From positions 34,114,914-34,178,913 of the forward strand of contig NC_016132.3 in NCBI RefSeq assembly GCF_000005505.3: a stretch of 64,000 bases of DNA, read 5' to 3'. The notes under the pieces are model-generated. The model was given only the letters and a program-made list of their open reading frames with translations, was not told the DNA's origin and did no database searches. Positions within the stretch are counted from its first letter, which is position 1, and every line of letters begins with the position of its first letter. Positions 22,642 to 34,302 of the stretch are shown one piece after another. This stretch comes from Brachypodium distachyon (taxonomy: Eukaryota; Streptophyta; Magnoliopsida; Poales; Poaceae). The translations under genes and the position numbers were made by a program.

Positions 22642-25600
22642 TTATACATACGAAAAAGGGCCAGCTAGGTAAGAAAACATTCCACCAGTTGTTTGTTGCC
22701 TTGGAGCATGGAAGCCACGTCCACGTCGGCTCGATCTCCCACAGCTCCCCCGTTGGTTACCTCTTCCTACGGTCACACTTTGTTGCCTACGAGCGGGTTG
22801 GGGAGCACGCTGGGGGCTAGGAACGTGTTGGGTACCAACGTGTACTGTACTGCCTTGTTGGCTACCACGTACTTGGCTATGAACTTGTTGGCTACCACTT
22901 CTTTGGCTATGACCGCTACGGCTACCACAACCTTGGCTAGGTCCTTCTTGGCCACCAAATCCATGGATAGGTACTTCTTGCCTTGTGCTTCCCTCCTTTC
23001 CTTTTGATCTTTTCGTACCACGTTGCGTATTGCAACCTCTAGTATTGTGTCCCACTCCATTGCAATTTTCACATCGGGCTGAAATAGTAGGCTCATGGAA
23101 TATATCGTTGACCCATTCTCGCCGACCTCCAGAAGACCAGCCATCCATGTCACCCCTAAAACGCTTTGTCTTGTGTCTTCCACTTGAGACAACTTTAAGC
23201 TCTAAATCAGGCCAAAGTTGTAGTCCGTGATACTCGGGCCACCATGATTGGTCAAGATATGGGTGAAAGCTGCCCACCCATGTGAGCTTAGTTTTCTCAA
23301 TAGTAACCTCTGATTCCCTCACGGTTAGCGGATGGTTATAATCCACATGTCTTACGCGTGTTGCCGTTCGTAGGTGCGAGCAAGCCAGATGAATCAACGA
23401 GGGCCTCTTGCACGAGCACTCGCATGTTTGTAGCGAGACCTCGAACGCCCTGCCTCCATGCTGCACACCATCACTTGTTGTCCCTCCGGGCTCATTCACT
23501 TGGTAAATCCATTCATCGTTATCAAAACATACAGCGGTTTGGGAGTCTGCTTTTCTTGTCTGAAAAGTAATCAATGCATCCACCTTCGGTGGGTACATGT
23601 ACTTCTTCTTTGCACTGTTCTTTCCAGCAATCTGCCTATCAGTTTCATCCGAATATTTTAGGAAATACTCGTTCATCTTGTCAAATGTGTATTGAACAAT
23701 AGCCGTGACGGGCAATGCACAAACCCCTCAGAGTACCATATTGAAACATTTTGCCATGTACTTGTCATTTGACCGTACCTACGGCCCCCTTCGTCAAATG
23801 CTCGTGCCCATTTCGACCTTGAGGCCAGGTGCCTATTCAAAAATTCCAAACCCCCCGGAGAAAGATCTCGCGAAGTCAGCAATGCATTGATCAAATTTGA
23901 GAAACGACGCTCCGAATAGGCCTGACAACAATGCTTCAGATAATCCGACAACTCCTGGTTCCTACAAGCCCTGTAAAAGTTGGCAACAAAATGCCTCATG
24001 CACCATCGATGATGCAATGGAGCAAATCCAGGCAACTCAACCTCCATTGCATTCAAGATGCCTTGGTGACGGTCTGAGATGACACAAACTTCCATGTGTT
24101 GACGTATAACCTTTGTTCTCAATAGCCCTATGAACCATGCCCAATTATCGTTGTTCTCTGCAGAAACCAAAGCAAAAGCCAATGGAAATAGCCGGCTGTT
24201 GGCATCATTAGCTATTGCAACCAACAGAGTGCCCTTGAATTGTCCGGTCAGGAAAGTGCCATCCACGGAGATGACCGGCCTGCAGTGCTGAAAACCCCTT
24301 ATGCACTGCTCGAAAGCCCAGAATGCACGGCCAAAGACTCGGACATTTGCACTGTTGTAAATTCTAGTTCTTTGCCCAAAAGGCTCGACCACATGAACCA
24401 TGCCTGGGTTGGTATGAGCCATCGCTCCCAACAACCTAGGGAGCCGTTTGTATGCTTCCTCCCAATCACCATACAACATCTTGAATGCAGCTTGCTTGGA
24501 CTTCCATGCCTTCCGTACTTCACCTTGTAATGGAAAAGAGCATCCACAAGTTCGATGACTTCCTTGATCGACATTGTCAGTAGTGACTTGATGGAATTGG
24601 AAAGCTTGTAGCCGATGAATTCGGAGGTGAGTTGGCGGTGATCTATTTTCACATCCTTGTCATCTCTGTTTTTTCCTGTACAAAGGTGAATTGCACAACA
24701 ACTAGATATGTGCCATTCGGGCCCTCCTTTTAGTGGTCTTGCACGAACAATCCATGGACATCCTTCCTCCACACATTTAACCATGTAATGAAGCTTCATG
24801 TCCGCATGAATCACCTTGTATGGATGATGATACGTAACAGAGTACTCCTTTATCCAAACCTTGTATTCCAACAAAGTTCGAAACCTCATTCCCGACTGAA
24901 TGACATACTCATCCTCATTCATATCCCTGTAGGAGATGGGTCTTGGTCCAAGAGCATTACCCTCGTCACCGTCTACAATGGCTTCATCTGCCAAACTAAC
25001 ATCGCGGAACAATGGTATTCGATGATCACGCCCTAGCACCTTGTCGTGAACTTTCACTTCTTTCGTTGTGAACCCATCCTCATCCACTTCTTCCTCGGGA
25101 CCATCGTCATCTGAATCCGCAGCATAAGATCGCCCAAAAGGTAGGTCACAATCCATGTCCTCCTGCAAACAGTATGCATCCAAATCATCGATATTGTTGT
25201 CATGCAAATCATCATCCCTATCATCGCCCATGTTCTCATCATTCTTGCTTGTTGACGCATCAGAGGCCCCCTGTCCTCAACTTGGTTCATGTGAGGAGAA
25301 CTTGTTGTTACAACATGAGATTCCTTTCGCACAGGACTTACGATGTGCAAAACTGCCATCAACCTTCCTTCCAGCGATTAACTCTGAATGCTTGCTACCG
25401 TCCACTTGGTTCATGTCTGCCGGATTACTTGTTTCACATTCGCCTGCCTTCGAACAGGACTTGAAATGTCCAAACTGCCGTCAACCTTCCTTGTAGCGAA
25501 TAACTCAAGAGCCTTGTCTTGTGATGCCGCCACCGTCTCTTTGTATGCGGCCCATCGTTGCTCGGAAGATATGCGCATTGTCTTCCATCGGAGGTGACTG

Positions 25601-25803
25601 CCGAACCCAACATTCAGTCTTCCCTCCAACTCCACCACAACATTTGGATCCATCCATTCCAACTCAATCCGCACTGCTTCCAATAGCTCTCTATAGGTAG
25701 GACTACAATCGAAAACCAAGTCTCTCTCCTCCACATCCGACTTTTCATTGCCTCCCAAAAAAGCATCTTTGTTCACGTAATGAACATGAACTATTCTTGA
25801 CAT
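22642..25803 (-). pseudogene. MULE transposase (MURA-type), copy 1, frameshifted
   Basis: The minus strand starts MSRIVHVHYVNKDAFLGGNE (PB1-like N-terminal segment), then an acidic linker, a Cys/His region (CVEEGCPWIVRARP..CCAIHLC) and the MULE DDE core (PVISVDGTFLTGQFKGTLLV, CVISDRHQGILNAMEV, HHRWCMRHFVANFYRACR). A SWIM zinc finger (CECSCKRPSLIHLACSHL) and a CCHC knuckle (CENCNGVGHNTRGC) follow, then a Gly/Ser/Gln-rich tail ending GPFSYV. The frame changes at least three times (about 25.3, 24.5 and 23.7 kb), so no full protein can be made. Unlike copy 2, the SWIM and CCHC ligands are intact. The gene is transcribed inward from the right TIR. Confidence 0.9.
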
Positions 25804-26593
25804 CTATAAAAAGATTACAACGGAAAACTATCGTCAAGGCCCTGAGGAGTATAAACTATCAGCTTAATGGTTCCAATTACCTAGTAACCTAAATTAACGT
25901 AAATTACGATTCTCACTCAGATCTAGGTTACATCCATCAAATCTTGGCTTTGGATTCATCCATCAAATCTTGGCTTTGGATTCATCCCTATGATGTCAAC
26001 ACATTAAAACAACAAACCTAACTCAACCCTAGCCTTTGGATTCAATTAACCTAACTGTATCGAAACCTAGCTAAAGAAATCCAACAAATCCAACAAAAAC
26101 CTAGCTAAAGAAAGGAAAGGGGGGTACCTTGCTGCACTTCGTATCGGGGTTGGGGGGGAACTCGACCCACCGAGCCGCCTCCGATTCCACGATCTTGGGG
26201 GGATGGTGCACACCGCCGTCTATTCGTCCGTGCGTGCGAGCACCCTGCGTGCAAGAATCGACTGGAGCTAGGTCCGTGCGCCCGCGTGGAAGAAGCTAAC
26301 CATATAAGGCTCTGTTATCATGTAGCACCTTAAGAGAAGGCGCTACATGTTACTGTCTAACGCCTTACCGTAAGGCTCTACATAACCTTCCGTGCGGGGC
26401 CGGGAAGCGCCACGCTGGCTCGGACTTGCCACGTTGGCTGGCCCCATAGTGCACAAGTAAGCGGCGCTATGGAAGGGAGTATAACGCCTAAACGTCGGGT
26501 GCTGAGCAAAAGGTTTATCCCTGTGAAAAAGTTTCGTCCGGAGTTCATCTGATGAAATAATTACGGCCCGAGGTCTATTTTGTCGAACCCAAC
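25804..26593. other. Right terminal region of MULE copy 1
   Basis: Leader of the transposase gene and the right TIR. A 27-bp unit ATCCATCAAATCTTGGCTTT.. is repeated in tandem at about 25930-25985. GGCGCT/AGCGCC words occur at 26330-26480. No other gene is seen. Confidence 0.6.
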
Positions 26594-27735
26594 GAACCAT
26601 GCTTGCACCAATAATGGTGTGTAAGTTATATCTGGACTGGAACTTGGGATGGAAATGTGTGCCACTAGCTTCCAGTTTCCTGTTTTGGACCTCGGCCCCA
26701 GCACACCAGCAATTCAGCATGCATGGCACTGCTGCTGCTGCTGCAGCTCTTGCTAAGACTGAAGGTGTCTGTATGATAAGAGAGTGAGAGCTAGGGAAAG
26801 AGAGTTTGGCAGATGCTGTTGGATGGAACTCTTCATGGGCGTGTAGTGTAGATGCTATGCTACCAATAAGGACTCTCTGGATTTGGCCGGCAGGCGCACA
26901 CTCTCATGTAACGCCATCAGGGAGGCGCTGGCTGTTCATGGAGACTATAACGTACTGCAGTTTGCTGCTGCTGCTCGACAAACTGCAGGGACATTTTTCT
27001 CTGCACGTTTTGTTTCTTGCACGGCCTGAATTTTCCAAGGATGATGAGTGAGCAGGGTAACCAAATGGCTGACAAGACTCAAGAGGTTCCTTGTTTTCTT
27101 TCTAGAGATCTGCCACAGCAGAAGGATCGAGGAGCTATAGTGAGTGGCCTCACCACAATGGATTCTCTTGGATCGTGTTCAGAATCTGTTTTACCGAGTA
27201 AATTACATGAATAGAGACGATTGTAACACAAAGCCACATGATTTGGAAGGAGAAAAAAAAACCTGACTGCTAGTTTTTGATGTAATCTGTTGCCGGTCTT
27301 CATCTCTTGACATGAAAACTGACCCACATGCATGCAAGTCCTCATGTGGTGCGGACAGACCAAGCAAAGCATGGGCGACGTAAAGACACGGTCCGTGCGG
27401 CGCAGATGAAGAACGATGCTGATCCCTCCGAAATTTGAAAAAGATTTAGGATCGGAGGAGGGAGTAGCATTTACCCATTCCGCGGCCAGCAATCAAAATC
27501 CAAACTAATTTCCTCTCAAGCAATGATTAACATGCGGGACAAGGCAAGTAGTTTAACGTACCGTACAATTACTTATTCGTGTGATTTTGCAAATTGTCCA
27601 TATTTGGTTACCAAAGTTCACAAAGAAAAGTTTCTAGCCCTTCTGTACATGTATGGCTCTTGTTCTGAAGGGTAACAAGTATGTTCTTTCATAATTTTTC
27701 ACAATTCCTAGATGTGATTCTACGAAGTTTTTTTA

Positions 27736-27811
27736 CTCCCTCCAATTCATAATACTACTTGTAAGTTAATACAACTTTATACAGAAACACATATTATGGA
27801 TCGAAAGAAGT
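27736..27811. mobile_element. Degenerate Stowaway-like MITE
   Basis: TA on both sides (27734-27735, 27812-27813). The left end CTCCCTCCAATTCATAATAC pairs imperfectly with the right end TATTATGGATCGAAAGAAG. Confidence 0.6.
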
Positions 27812-27952
27812 ACTTAATAAAAGGCTCAGACCAAGAATTTTTGAACTCAAACAGTTAGAAAACGGTACATAAGGAGTCACAGCCTGAGAGTGGTATAGGC
27901 TAGAATGCCATAATTTTGTTTAAGAATTGGCATGGGGCTGTATAGATTACTA

Positions 27953-28175
27953 ATTCCTCCATTTCATACAGGTTGGCATATTTTGTTTCGTTAAGACAAA
28001 TCTTCGAGCAATGATACTTTATTAGTATGTATTTTTTCTACATGACATTTATATAAATAGATTCGTCTTTAAAAGTTCTTGTTAATAATCATGATTCCGT
28101 ATCATAAAAGCTACATATTAATAGAGTAATTTTTAGTCAAAATCTTGTCTTAATCATTTTCATGAAATGAAGGGA
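27953..28175. mobile_element. Stowaway-like MITE, larger type
   Basis: The left end ATTCCTCCATTTCATACAGG pairs with the reverse complement of the right end (CTCCCTTCATTTCATGAAAA). Flanks are TA on the left and CA on the right. Subterminal AAGACAA words also pair. Confidence 0.6.
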
Positions 28176-28619
28176 GCAAGATTTAAGAATAGTGTAAGGT
28201 GGGATGCATCAAATGGGTTTTGGTCCCGGGTAATAAGCTGCCAGTACTAGTCAGGGACGCCACGGTCATTCATGATTCATCACACGTCCAATCGAAAACC
28301 GGTACGAATGACACCCTACACTAGCCTAGCTAGCTCAAGAAAAGGCTGCTTTCTTTGGCTCATTGCTCGTTCCCCTCCCTCCTCCTCCTCCTACGTCAAA
28401 TCACTCCCCCGCTCTCTCTGTCTTCACCCCACCACCATCATTGCCGATCGATCATGCCCAGTTGCCAACGCCAAGGCTCATCACTCCCACATCCATCTCC
28501 TCCTCCCACTTGAATCCATCCACTGCCTTCGTCATTCCTCCCCGCATCTGCCGTCGTTCCAACAATTCTCCACACCGTATAGAGAATATTCAGAGGTCAA
28601 GAGATATCCAGAGCTTGGC

Positions 28620-28937
28620 ATGAAGTGCATCAAGATTCTCATACTGGTCTCCCTGATCCCTCTGGCGCTGAGGGGGGCGTCGTCGTTTCTCGGCGACGCC
28701 GTCCACGTCGTCCCAGCACCTTCATCTGAGCAGCACTCCAACTCCCGTGGCAGCAGCAGCTTGAGCGTCTCGGCGGCTCCGGCACGAGTGGAGCAGCAAT
28801 GGAGGCAGCGGCGGAGGACGATGGGCCAGGCCGTTTTCGCCCCACGGCGGTTCGGCGGCGGCGGCGGCGGCGGCGGGTTCTTCCGGGACGACAAGAGGTT
28901 CGCGCCGACGGGGTCCAACCCGCTGCACAACCTCTGA
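28620..28937 (+). CDS. CLE-family secreted signalling peptide precursor
   Basis: Single exon of 105 codons. It begins MKCIKILILVSLIPLALRGA, a signal peptide, followed by a Ser/Ala-rich variable region, an Arg-rich stretch, eight consecutive glycines and, at the very C-terminus, the CLE motif RFAPTGSNPLHN plus one Leu. The consensus RxVPxGpNPLHN is matched except for Ala in place of Val at position 3. CLE precursors are secreted and cut to 12-13-residue peptides that bind LRR receptor kinases controlling meristem, vascular or root development. I chose the ATG at 28620 because it opens the signal peptide; the frame is open further upstream to 28272, but that part is CT-rich leader. The gene looks intact. 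Confidence 0.88.
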   Translation: MKCIKILILVSLIPLALRGASSFLGDAVHVVPAPSSEQHSNSRGSSSLSVSAAPARVEQQWRQRRRTMGQAVFAPRRFGGGGGGGGFFRDDKRFAPTGSNPLHNL

Positions 28938-30288
28938 CTCTGACCGGCCGGCCCATCAATGGCCTCGGTTCAGCATCGCTTTGTTTCGAAATTTATCTGT
29001 AATGTCATGTCATTTTCTTCTTGTACATATACGGGTCCGTCGAATTAATTATTGGGGTAGTTATAAGTATACTGTTTTGCTTATTAGATTTAAAAAAGTC
29101 GGGAGCTTAATCTGATTTGGATGCCTATTTCTGCTTGGTTGTTTTTCATGTCTGTTGGCAATTTGGTCTGGAAGGTTATGATGAACCAAGTGTACCTTTG
29201 CATGCATGCCCCCGTTGGTTTCAGAGCATGCTTAAGTAACGTACAAGCTAAATTGTTGAAGTTGGAACAGAGCTAAAATTGTTGAAGCTGGAAGAGGTAG
29301 GTAAGTCGTAACTCTGGTTTTGTAGTAAAAAAAAAAACTTGAATAGTTATTTCCGGTCACTATGATCCCTAAATTTTCTTAGACGGAAAGATCCCTCCCT
29401 ATTTGGATAGGTTGAGAGTGCTAGGTAGAAAATACGAAGTACTTCCTCGGTTCTTAAATTCTTACATGGGAGTACTTAAAGTGGTATTGTTATGATACAC
29501 TTTATTTGCATGTTAGGGGTTTAATATGAACAAGAATAACTTGATAAAAGTTGCTCTTTTGCCTGATATAACTAGATATTCGATATGTCAATTCCAAAAG
29601 GGATGCGGGTAGGACAGCCCACTTGTAATTCATTTTGCAAATCTCCTGTTCAAATTTTCAACAAAAATTTGAATAGAAGATTTAAACCGATATCAACCTT
29701 ATGGAGACCAAGGAAATATACTGTGACGGCGTGACCTTCCGAGCTATTTTAAACTTATTCCTTACATTTCATAATTTTTGATGCAAGTTTTTTCTAGATA
29801 CTAGACAAAATTGGATCAAAAATTATAAAACGGATGGACCAGCTTATTGGAAATATACCGAGGAGACGTCCTATGACGCCGAGGTCAGTAACATCCAAGC
29901 AGCAAACAGTAGCCTGTGACAGAATGAGACCCATTGGCTCGATCGATGCATTCAGGTGACTAGAGATAGCTCGCCAGAAAGCCAGAAAAGGTGGCGACTG
30001 CGGTGCAACGCAGGTAATAAAGCTGCGGAGATCCGCCATGAACCGACACCTGATTGGCCCTGCAACCCTCCGCTTCAAAAAAGCGTCCGCTGCGACCATG
30101 GAATAACCGATGGATAGGCCGTGAAACCCGTCTGGATCCTGGCCCAATTCTCAGGTGCATGCTTTTAGAGCCGTCACATTACACTGACATTTGTTTTCTT
30201 ATAGATATGTAGTAGTAAATGGTACTGTGATCCTTTTCCTCGTCTTGAAAATTGTCAGTTGATAAGATCATCGCAGCGTGAGATCTCG
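28938..30288. other. Spacer downstream of the CLE gene
   Basis: AT-rich with no gene recognised. Single MITE-like ends occur (CTTCCTCGGTTCTTAAATTC near 29440; ATTATAAAACGGATGGA near 29825), but no complete elements could be outlined. Confidence 0.4.
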
Positions 30289-31692
30289 GTCCATTTGAAA
30301 AAAACAGAAGTCGAGCCGAAACTATTTAACTCGGCGCAAAATTATTTCATAAATCTAACCTATTTGTTCAGCGTCCAACATCACGGCGCTATCCTCCATA
30401 ACTCACCGCCTCTACGCGAGGCGTTATCTCCTGGTCAGGATGGAGAAGCCCAGGCAGCGTGTGTAGTGCCTAAGGCACGGGCACTATACTCAAAGGTTTC
30501 ACGCCTGACAGCTGGGAGCTATGCTATTTAAAATTTGAGGCGGATTTCCGTTTCGTCTGAGAGAGCAAGCAAATTTTTTAAGTCCATGGGTTTCTCTCTT
30601 TCTGTTCTGCCTCTGCTCCGCTCTAACCGAAGCCGCCGCCACAGGCCGCACCTGCCGCCGCCGTCGGTAGATTTGGATGCTTCATTGAAGCGATGCTGAC
30701 GCTGTCCTGACTAACCGGAGCACCTACGTAAGTAACGCGGAATACAGATCTCAAATCACTGTACTTTGTTACTACGATATACCAAGGTGAGGATTACGTC
30801 TTTTTACCACCATAGTGTAGGCATACGAAGATTAATGAAGTTTGATCGTAGATAGAATCAATAGCCAGCATTATAGATTTTCCAAACGACATGCAGACTG
30901 TGGTTGTATCTATTGGCTATTGCCGTGTTGACGCTTCAAGTCTACACGTACGGAACTGTATCTATCTAGATGTATTTTGAAAGGAGATATTATGTCTTAG
31001 CATAATTACAGTATTTTTATGGATTGATCAAAGACTTGAGTATGGATATTAAATTTGGATGATCATTGATACTGCTCATCGCCGATCATTGATAGAGCTG
31101 TTTATGTCCAAAAATATTAGTGAGTCATTCAGTCAACTTCAATAGTGTGGTTTAGCGTCCACGAATTAGGCATGTTTCTAGCACGACAGTGTGCTCTTGA
31201 TAATTGATATGATGCTAGGGTGTGGAGCTCTCCACACATGACTCAAACAAGAGGTCTGATTAGCTATGATGGTTTAGCTGGATGATTCCATTGCTGCGGC
31301 TCCTGCAGCCTCTGCTGCAACTCGGCGTAGCTCCTATGCTTAGCAGGAGGGAGTATGTATGGATATACACATGCATGCAAGATCTTCTTTGTGCCGTGAA
31401 ACACTAGGTGAAATTTTCCTAGACAGAGATGCAAAAAGTTAATGCATGGGACATGACCATAGCTCCCAGCTCCTAGGCGCTAAGCTCGTGGGTATAGCGC
31501 CCGAGCCTCAGGCGCTACACAACCGTGTGTGGGGCCTGAGTTGGCCACGCTGGCAGCCGATTGCGCCTTGCGGAGAGGCGCTGAGATATGAAGAATATCG
31601 CCATGCTGTCGGACGCTGAACAAAAGAATTAGATGCGTGAAATAATTTTGCGTCTAGTTCATTCTCTAAAATAGTTTTGGTTCCAGCTCCGT
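30289..31692. mobile_element. Non-autonomous member of the PMD-MULE family, copy 3
   Basis: The left end GTCCATTTGAAAAAAACAG aligns to the left end of copy 1 (GTCGATTTCAATAAAATAG). The inner TIR words GCAAAATTATTTCA and TTTGTTCAGCGTCC recur inverted near the right end, together with AGCGCC/GGCGCT hairpin words. Flanks are GAGATCTCG (30280-30288) and GCGATCTCG (31693-31701), 8 of 9 identical. The right TIR seems to lack about 15 terminal bases. The 1.4-kb body has neither PMD nor transposase, so it would need help from a full member. Confidence 0.75.
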
Positions 31693-32014
31693 GCGATCTC
31701 GAGACGCGCTCCTCTTCCTGGGGCAATGATTCTGTCGTTGAATCCGTGCAGTCAATGGCGATCGATGCATGCACTGAAAACGACAGTCCGGGAAAAGCTA
31801 ATCATTGGAAAAGACAGTGTTCAACAGCAGCAACAGGGATTTGGCAAGTCGGGAAATCACCTCACCGGCCGGCCTCTTCAAGGCTTGGGATTCATCAGGG
31901 GAGCTAGCAAAAGTAGGAACCTTTGGGAAACCTGAAATCACGGCCCATGAATTGGAGAAACTTTGAATTTCAGGACAGCATGAATGAATCTTCATCGATG
32001 GAAGGAATCGAGTA

Positions 32015-32139
32015 CTCTCTCCGTCCAAACAAAATATGTTTAATTTTTGATCAAATTTGAATGCATCTATATACTAAGTCATGTCTAGATACATCTAAAT
32101 TTTGATAAACTTGAGACATCTTTTGGTGGACGGAGGGAG
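32015..32139. mobile_element. Stowaway-like MITE
   Basis: TA on both sides (32013-32014, 32140-32141). Ends CTCTCTCCGTCCAAACAAAA and the inverse of TTTTGGTGGACGGAGGGAG. Length 125 bp. Confidence 0.88.
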
Positions 32140-32154
32140 TAAAAGAGACGAGGA

Positions 32155-33003
32155 ACAAATTCCGCGGAACAGGGGAAATGGAGAATGATGCTGTTTTGCC
32201 GTGAGGACGCATGCATTATTAGTTTTGGTTAAAATGGGATCCGAAGATAAGTTCTTAATTTGAGATGTGCTTCGGTGCACTCTTTTTCGATTCCAAAATG
32301 TTTGGGTGAACCATGGTACTTGCTCTAGATATCATCAGGATTTTCATAAGAATCTGTGTCATTTGACTTCAAAAAAAAAATGAAGGGACTTCAACATGAT
32401 AATTACCTCGAGTCCTGATTAGCATACAAAGCATGCATGTTGGCACATTTTCGCAGACAAAATATGGTACGAAATATTCTCTCCGTTCCATAATTCTTGT
32501 CGAAATATTACATATATTTAGACACTTTTTAGGAATAGATACATCCATATTTAGACAAATTTGAGACAAAAATTATGGAACGGAGGTATTAGTTAAGAAT
32601 CTTGCAAAAAACATGCATGTTGGTACAAAATCATCAAGTCACTAAAAGTAACAAAGAAAAAAAATGTCACTCCCGGGCGGTGGCTCGGGCTGCCAGGGGC
32701 CTGTCTCCGCCCCTGATTCCGAAGAAAGGATTTCTTCTTCATTAGTTCATGGTTTTTACTGCAAATTAATGGTGTAGATAAAAACTTACCCTTGACTTAC
32801 GGAGGGTTGCACTTGCACGGGTCAATTTAGATGGGAAAAACACTTGACTGGTCTGCCCGTGTGCATTTTTGGACCCATTATTAAGTGTGGTTTAGATGGG
32901 ATCTCTGCCGAATAGGGGATTCTGCAGAACAGAGGAATGATGCTGTTCCTGTGTAAGGACTGCTCCATTGTTAGTTTTGGTTTAAATGGGATCTGAATAT
33001 AAG
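32155..33003. repeat. Dispersed pair of a 95-bp repeat
   Basis: Copies at about 32155-32252 and 32905-33003 share GAATGATGCTGTT and TTAGTTTTGGTT followed by AAATGGGATC. Between them lies one MITE. Confidence 0.6.
32477..32586. mobile_element. Stowaway-like MITE (family of 14299 and 59633)
   Basis: TA flanks (32475-32476, 32587-32588). Inner words GTCGAAATATTACAT and TAGACACTTTTTAGG are shared with the copies at 14299 and 59633. Ends are ATTCTTGTCG-type inverted repeats. Confidence 0.85.
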
Positions 33004-33248
33004 GGTTTTTTTTAAGTGCCAAAAGTTTTTTGACGGGCAAGTGCCAAAAGTTTCACACGAGACTGTCCCACAAATGCTACAATGAAGATACCATCCGTGA
33101 ATCAGGGTACCTATTTTTTTTAAGTAAAGACGGTTGTTTTCGTCGTTCGATTAGCAAAAAAAAAAACTTTACAGACAACTGAACCCGTAGGATCCAATAA
33201 GAGAGAGCGAGGAGGGGAGAAAAGGAAACAAAAAGCCCAAGAGGCTAG

Positions 33249-34205
33249 CTAGCTGTCTCCCAGGTCAATTGAGGATGCCAACACGTGGCTCTTGATGTCC
33301 TCCCAAACTAAGAAAGCAACCTCTAAAACGGACAAGTCCTTGTAGCGGAAGACGCGTCTGTTCCGTTCCTTCCAAATCCCCCACCACATTGCAATTAGTC
33401 TTCCACTAAGCGCCCGATTCTCCTTCTTGGGGAGGCCATGGCTCATGCCGTCTCAGTGAGCATTAATGTTGTAGCAAGAGGAAGCGCCGTCGTCCGTGAG
33501 GAGCTCCAAGCTTGGATGAGGTTCCAAACCTCCGTGATGAAGCTGCAGTGTGTGAAGACATGGAATTATTTGGTTCCTTGGTGTAGCCACTTGAAGATGG
33601 TACCAACGGAACCAGTACAGACGATGTGCCGAAACCAAATAATTCCACGTCTTCACACGCTATAATAAGTACAGATAGGGATCCAATAGGCAGTCACGCT
33701 GGATGACCCACAAAAATATTACAGTAGCAGTGATCTTTCATTTATTAAAACAGCATCATTACTAAAATCCTACAGCAAGCACACACTGCCACTAGAATCT
33801 ATGCCTTGAGCAGCCTATGCACACCCAGAAGTAGAAATATTTCTAGGTGATGGAAGATTTGTAGGCCACGAAATCGACGACACGTCGAAGAAAGCGAGCT
33901 AAAGAGCAAAAGGAGAATATATGTCGTATATGTTCCTTGTTACAAAGGCTACAATTCCAGTTTAGTTTTGCTAGGTTGTCTTTTTATGAAAGTAGCCACA
34001 CGATAGAGGTACCAAGCAGGAAGCAACAAAGATTTTCATATTGAGGGAAATCGTAAGCGTGAAATGGACGATTCCTTTTTGCAAGATCTGCACATGAAGA
34101 TCGAAAGAACCGAAAATGGAGGCAGGTCCGTATAAGTGGCGTCATCCCAATCACGTAAATCGGTCTATCACCTGTTGAACCAGCTCTTACTGGGTCGATG
34201 TACAA
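33249..34205 (-). pseudogene. LINE reverse-transcriptase C-terminal (zf-RVT) remnant
   Basis: On the minus strand a stretch near 33890-33960 reads LAKLNWNCSLCNK..HIRHIFSFCSLARF, the zinc-binding CxxC..H..C pattern of plant LINE zf-RVT domains. Further on, 33249-33400 reads ALSGRLIAMWWGIWKERNRR, the usual WxxWxxRN end of the same region. Frames are broken and the part in between holds an inverted repeat, so this is decayed LINE sequence. Confidence 0.65.
33550..33658. repeat. Compound inverted repeat inside the LINE remnant
   Basis: The outer arms 33550-33577 and 33631-33658 (28 bp, two mismatches) contain GAATTATTTGGTT and its complement. An inner pair, GGTTCCTTGGT (33572-33582) and ACCAACGGAACC (33602-33613), nests within. 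The whole could fold as a two-step hairpin. Confidence 0.8.
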
Positions 34206-34302
34206 GAATGACCTTCCTTGTATGCTACCTGGCCTTCTGGCCTTTTCTCTTCGCCCTTAATCAATGAAAGACAGCGCCGCTGCGTTTCGTCAAAAAAAAA
34301 AT
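34150..34302 (+). mobile_element. LINE-like 3' end with poly(A)
   Basis: GCCCTTAATCAATGAAAGAC then GCGCCGCTGCGTTTCGTC and about ten A residues, ending near 34302. This resembles the 3' tails of grass LINEs. No attached coding sequence on this strand was identified. Confidence 0.5.

Larger units (their letters stand above)
14901..26593. mobile_element. Large MULE with PMD gene and transposase, copy 1
   Basis: Bounded by a perfect 9-bp duplication GAACCATGC (14892-14900, 26594-26602). The first 22 bases of the left end align without gaps to the reverse complement of the right end, both ending AAAATAGACC, and similarity continues through ATTTCATCAGATGAAC and GACGAAACT. Inside are a PMD gene (+, left) and a MULE transposase gene (-, right), convergent. 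Two Copia solo LTRs (16709-18035, 19302-20656) are nested; without them and their duplications the element would be about 9.0 kb. Both genes are broken by stops or frameshifts, so this copy is not autonomous. Confidence 0.9.
26603..28619. other. Spacer with MITEs before the CLE gene
   Basis: No convincing gene. A short + frame at 27044-27214 (MMSEQGNQMADKTQEVPC..) has balanced composition, but I recognise no family. GGCGCT-type words at 26890-26930 recall the MULE repeats. Two MITEs lie at 27736-27811 and 27953-28175. From about 28350 the sequence becomes the CT-rich leader of the CLE gene. Confidence 0.45.
31693..33248. other. Spacer with MITEs and a local duplication
   Basis: No gene recognised. 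Contents are two Stowaway-like MITEs (32015-32139, 32477-32586) and a diverged direct repeat of about 95 bp (32155-32252 and 32905-33003; shared TTAGTTTTGGTT and AATGATGCTGTT). Confidence 0.5.

Noticed and set aside
22693..23007. + frame rich in Thr/Leu/Ala opposite the copy 1 transposase tail
   Set aside because: It is the antisense of the GSQQ-type repetitive tail.
28272..28619. Upstream in-frame extension of the CLE gene
   Set aside because: It is Ser/Pro/His-rich translated CT-rich leader; the signal peptide starts cleanly at 28620.
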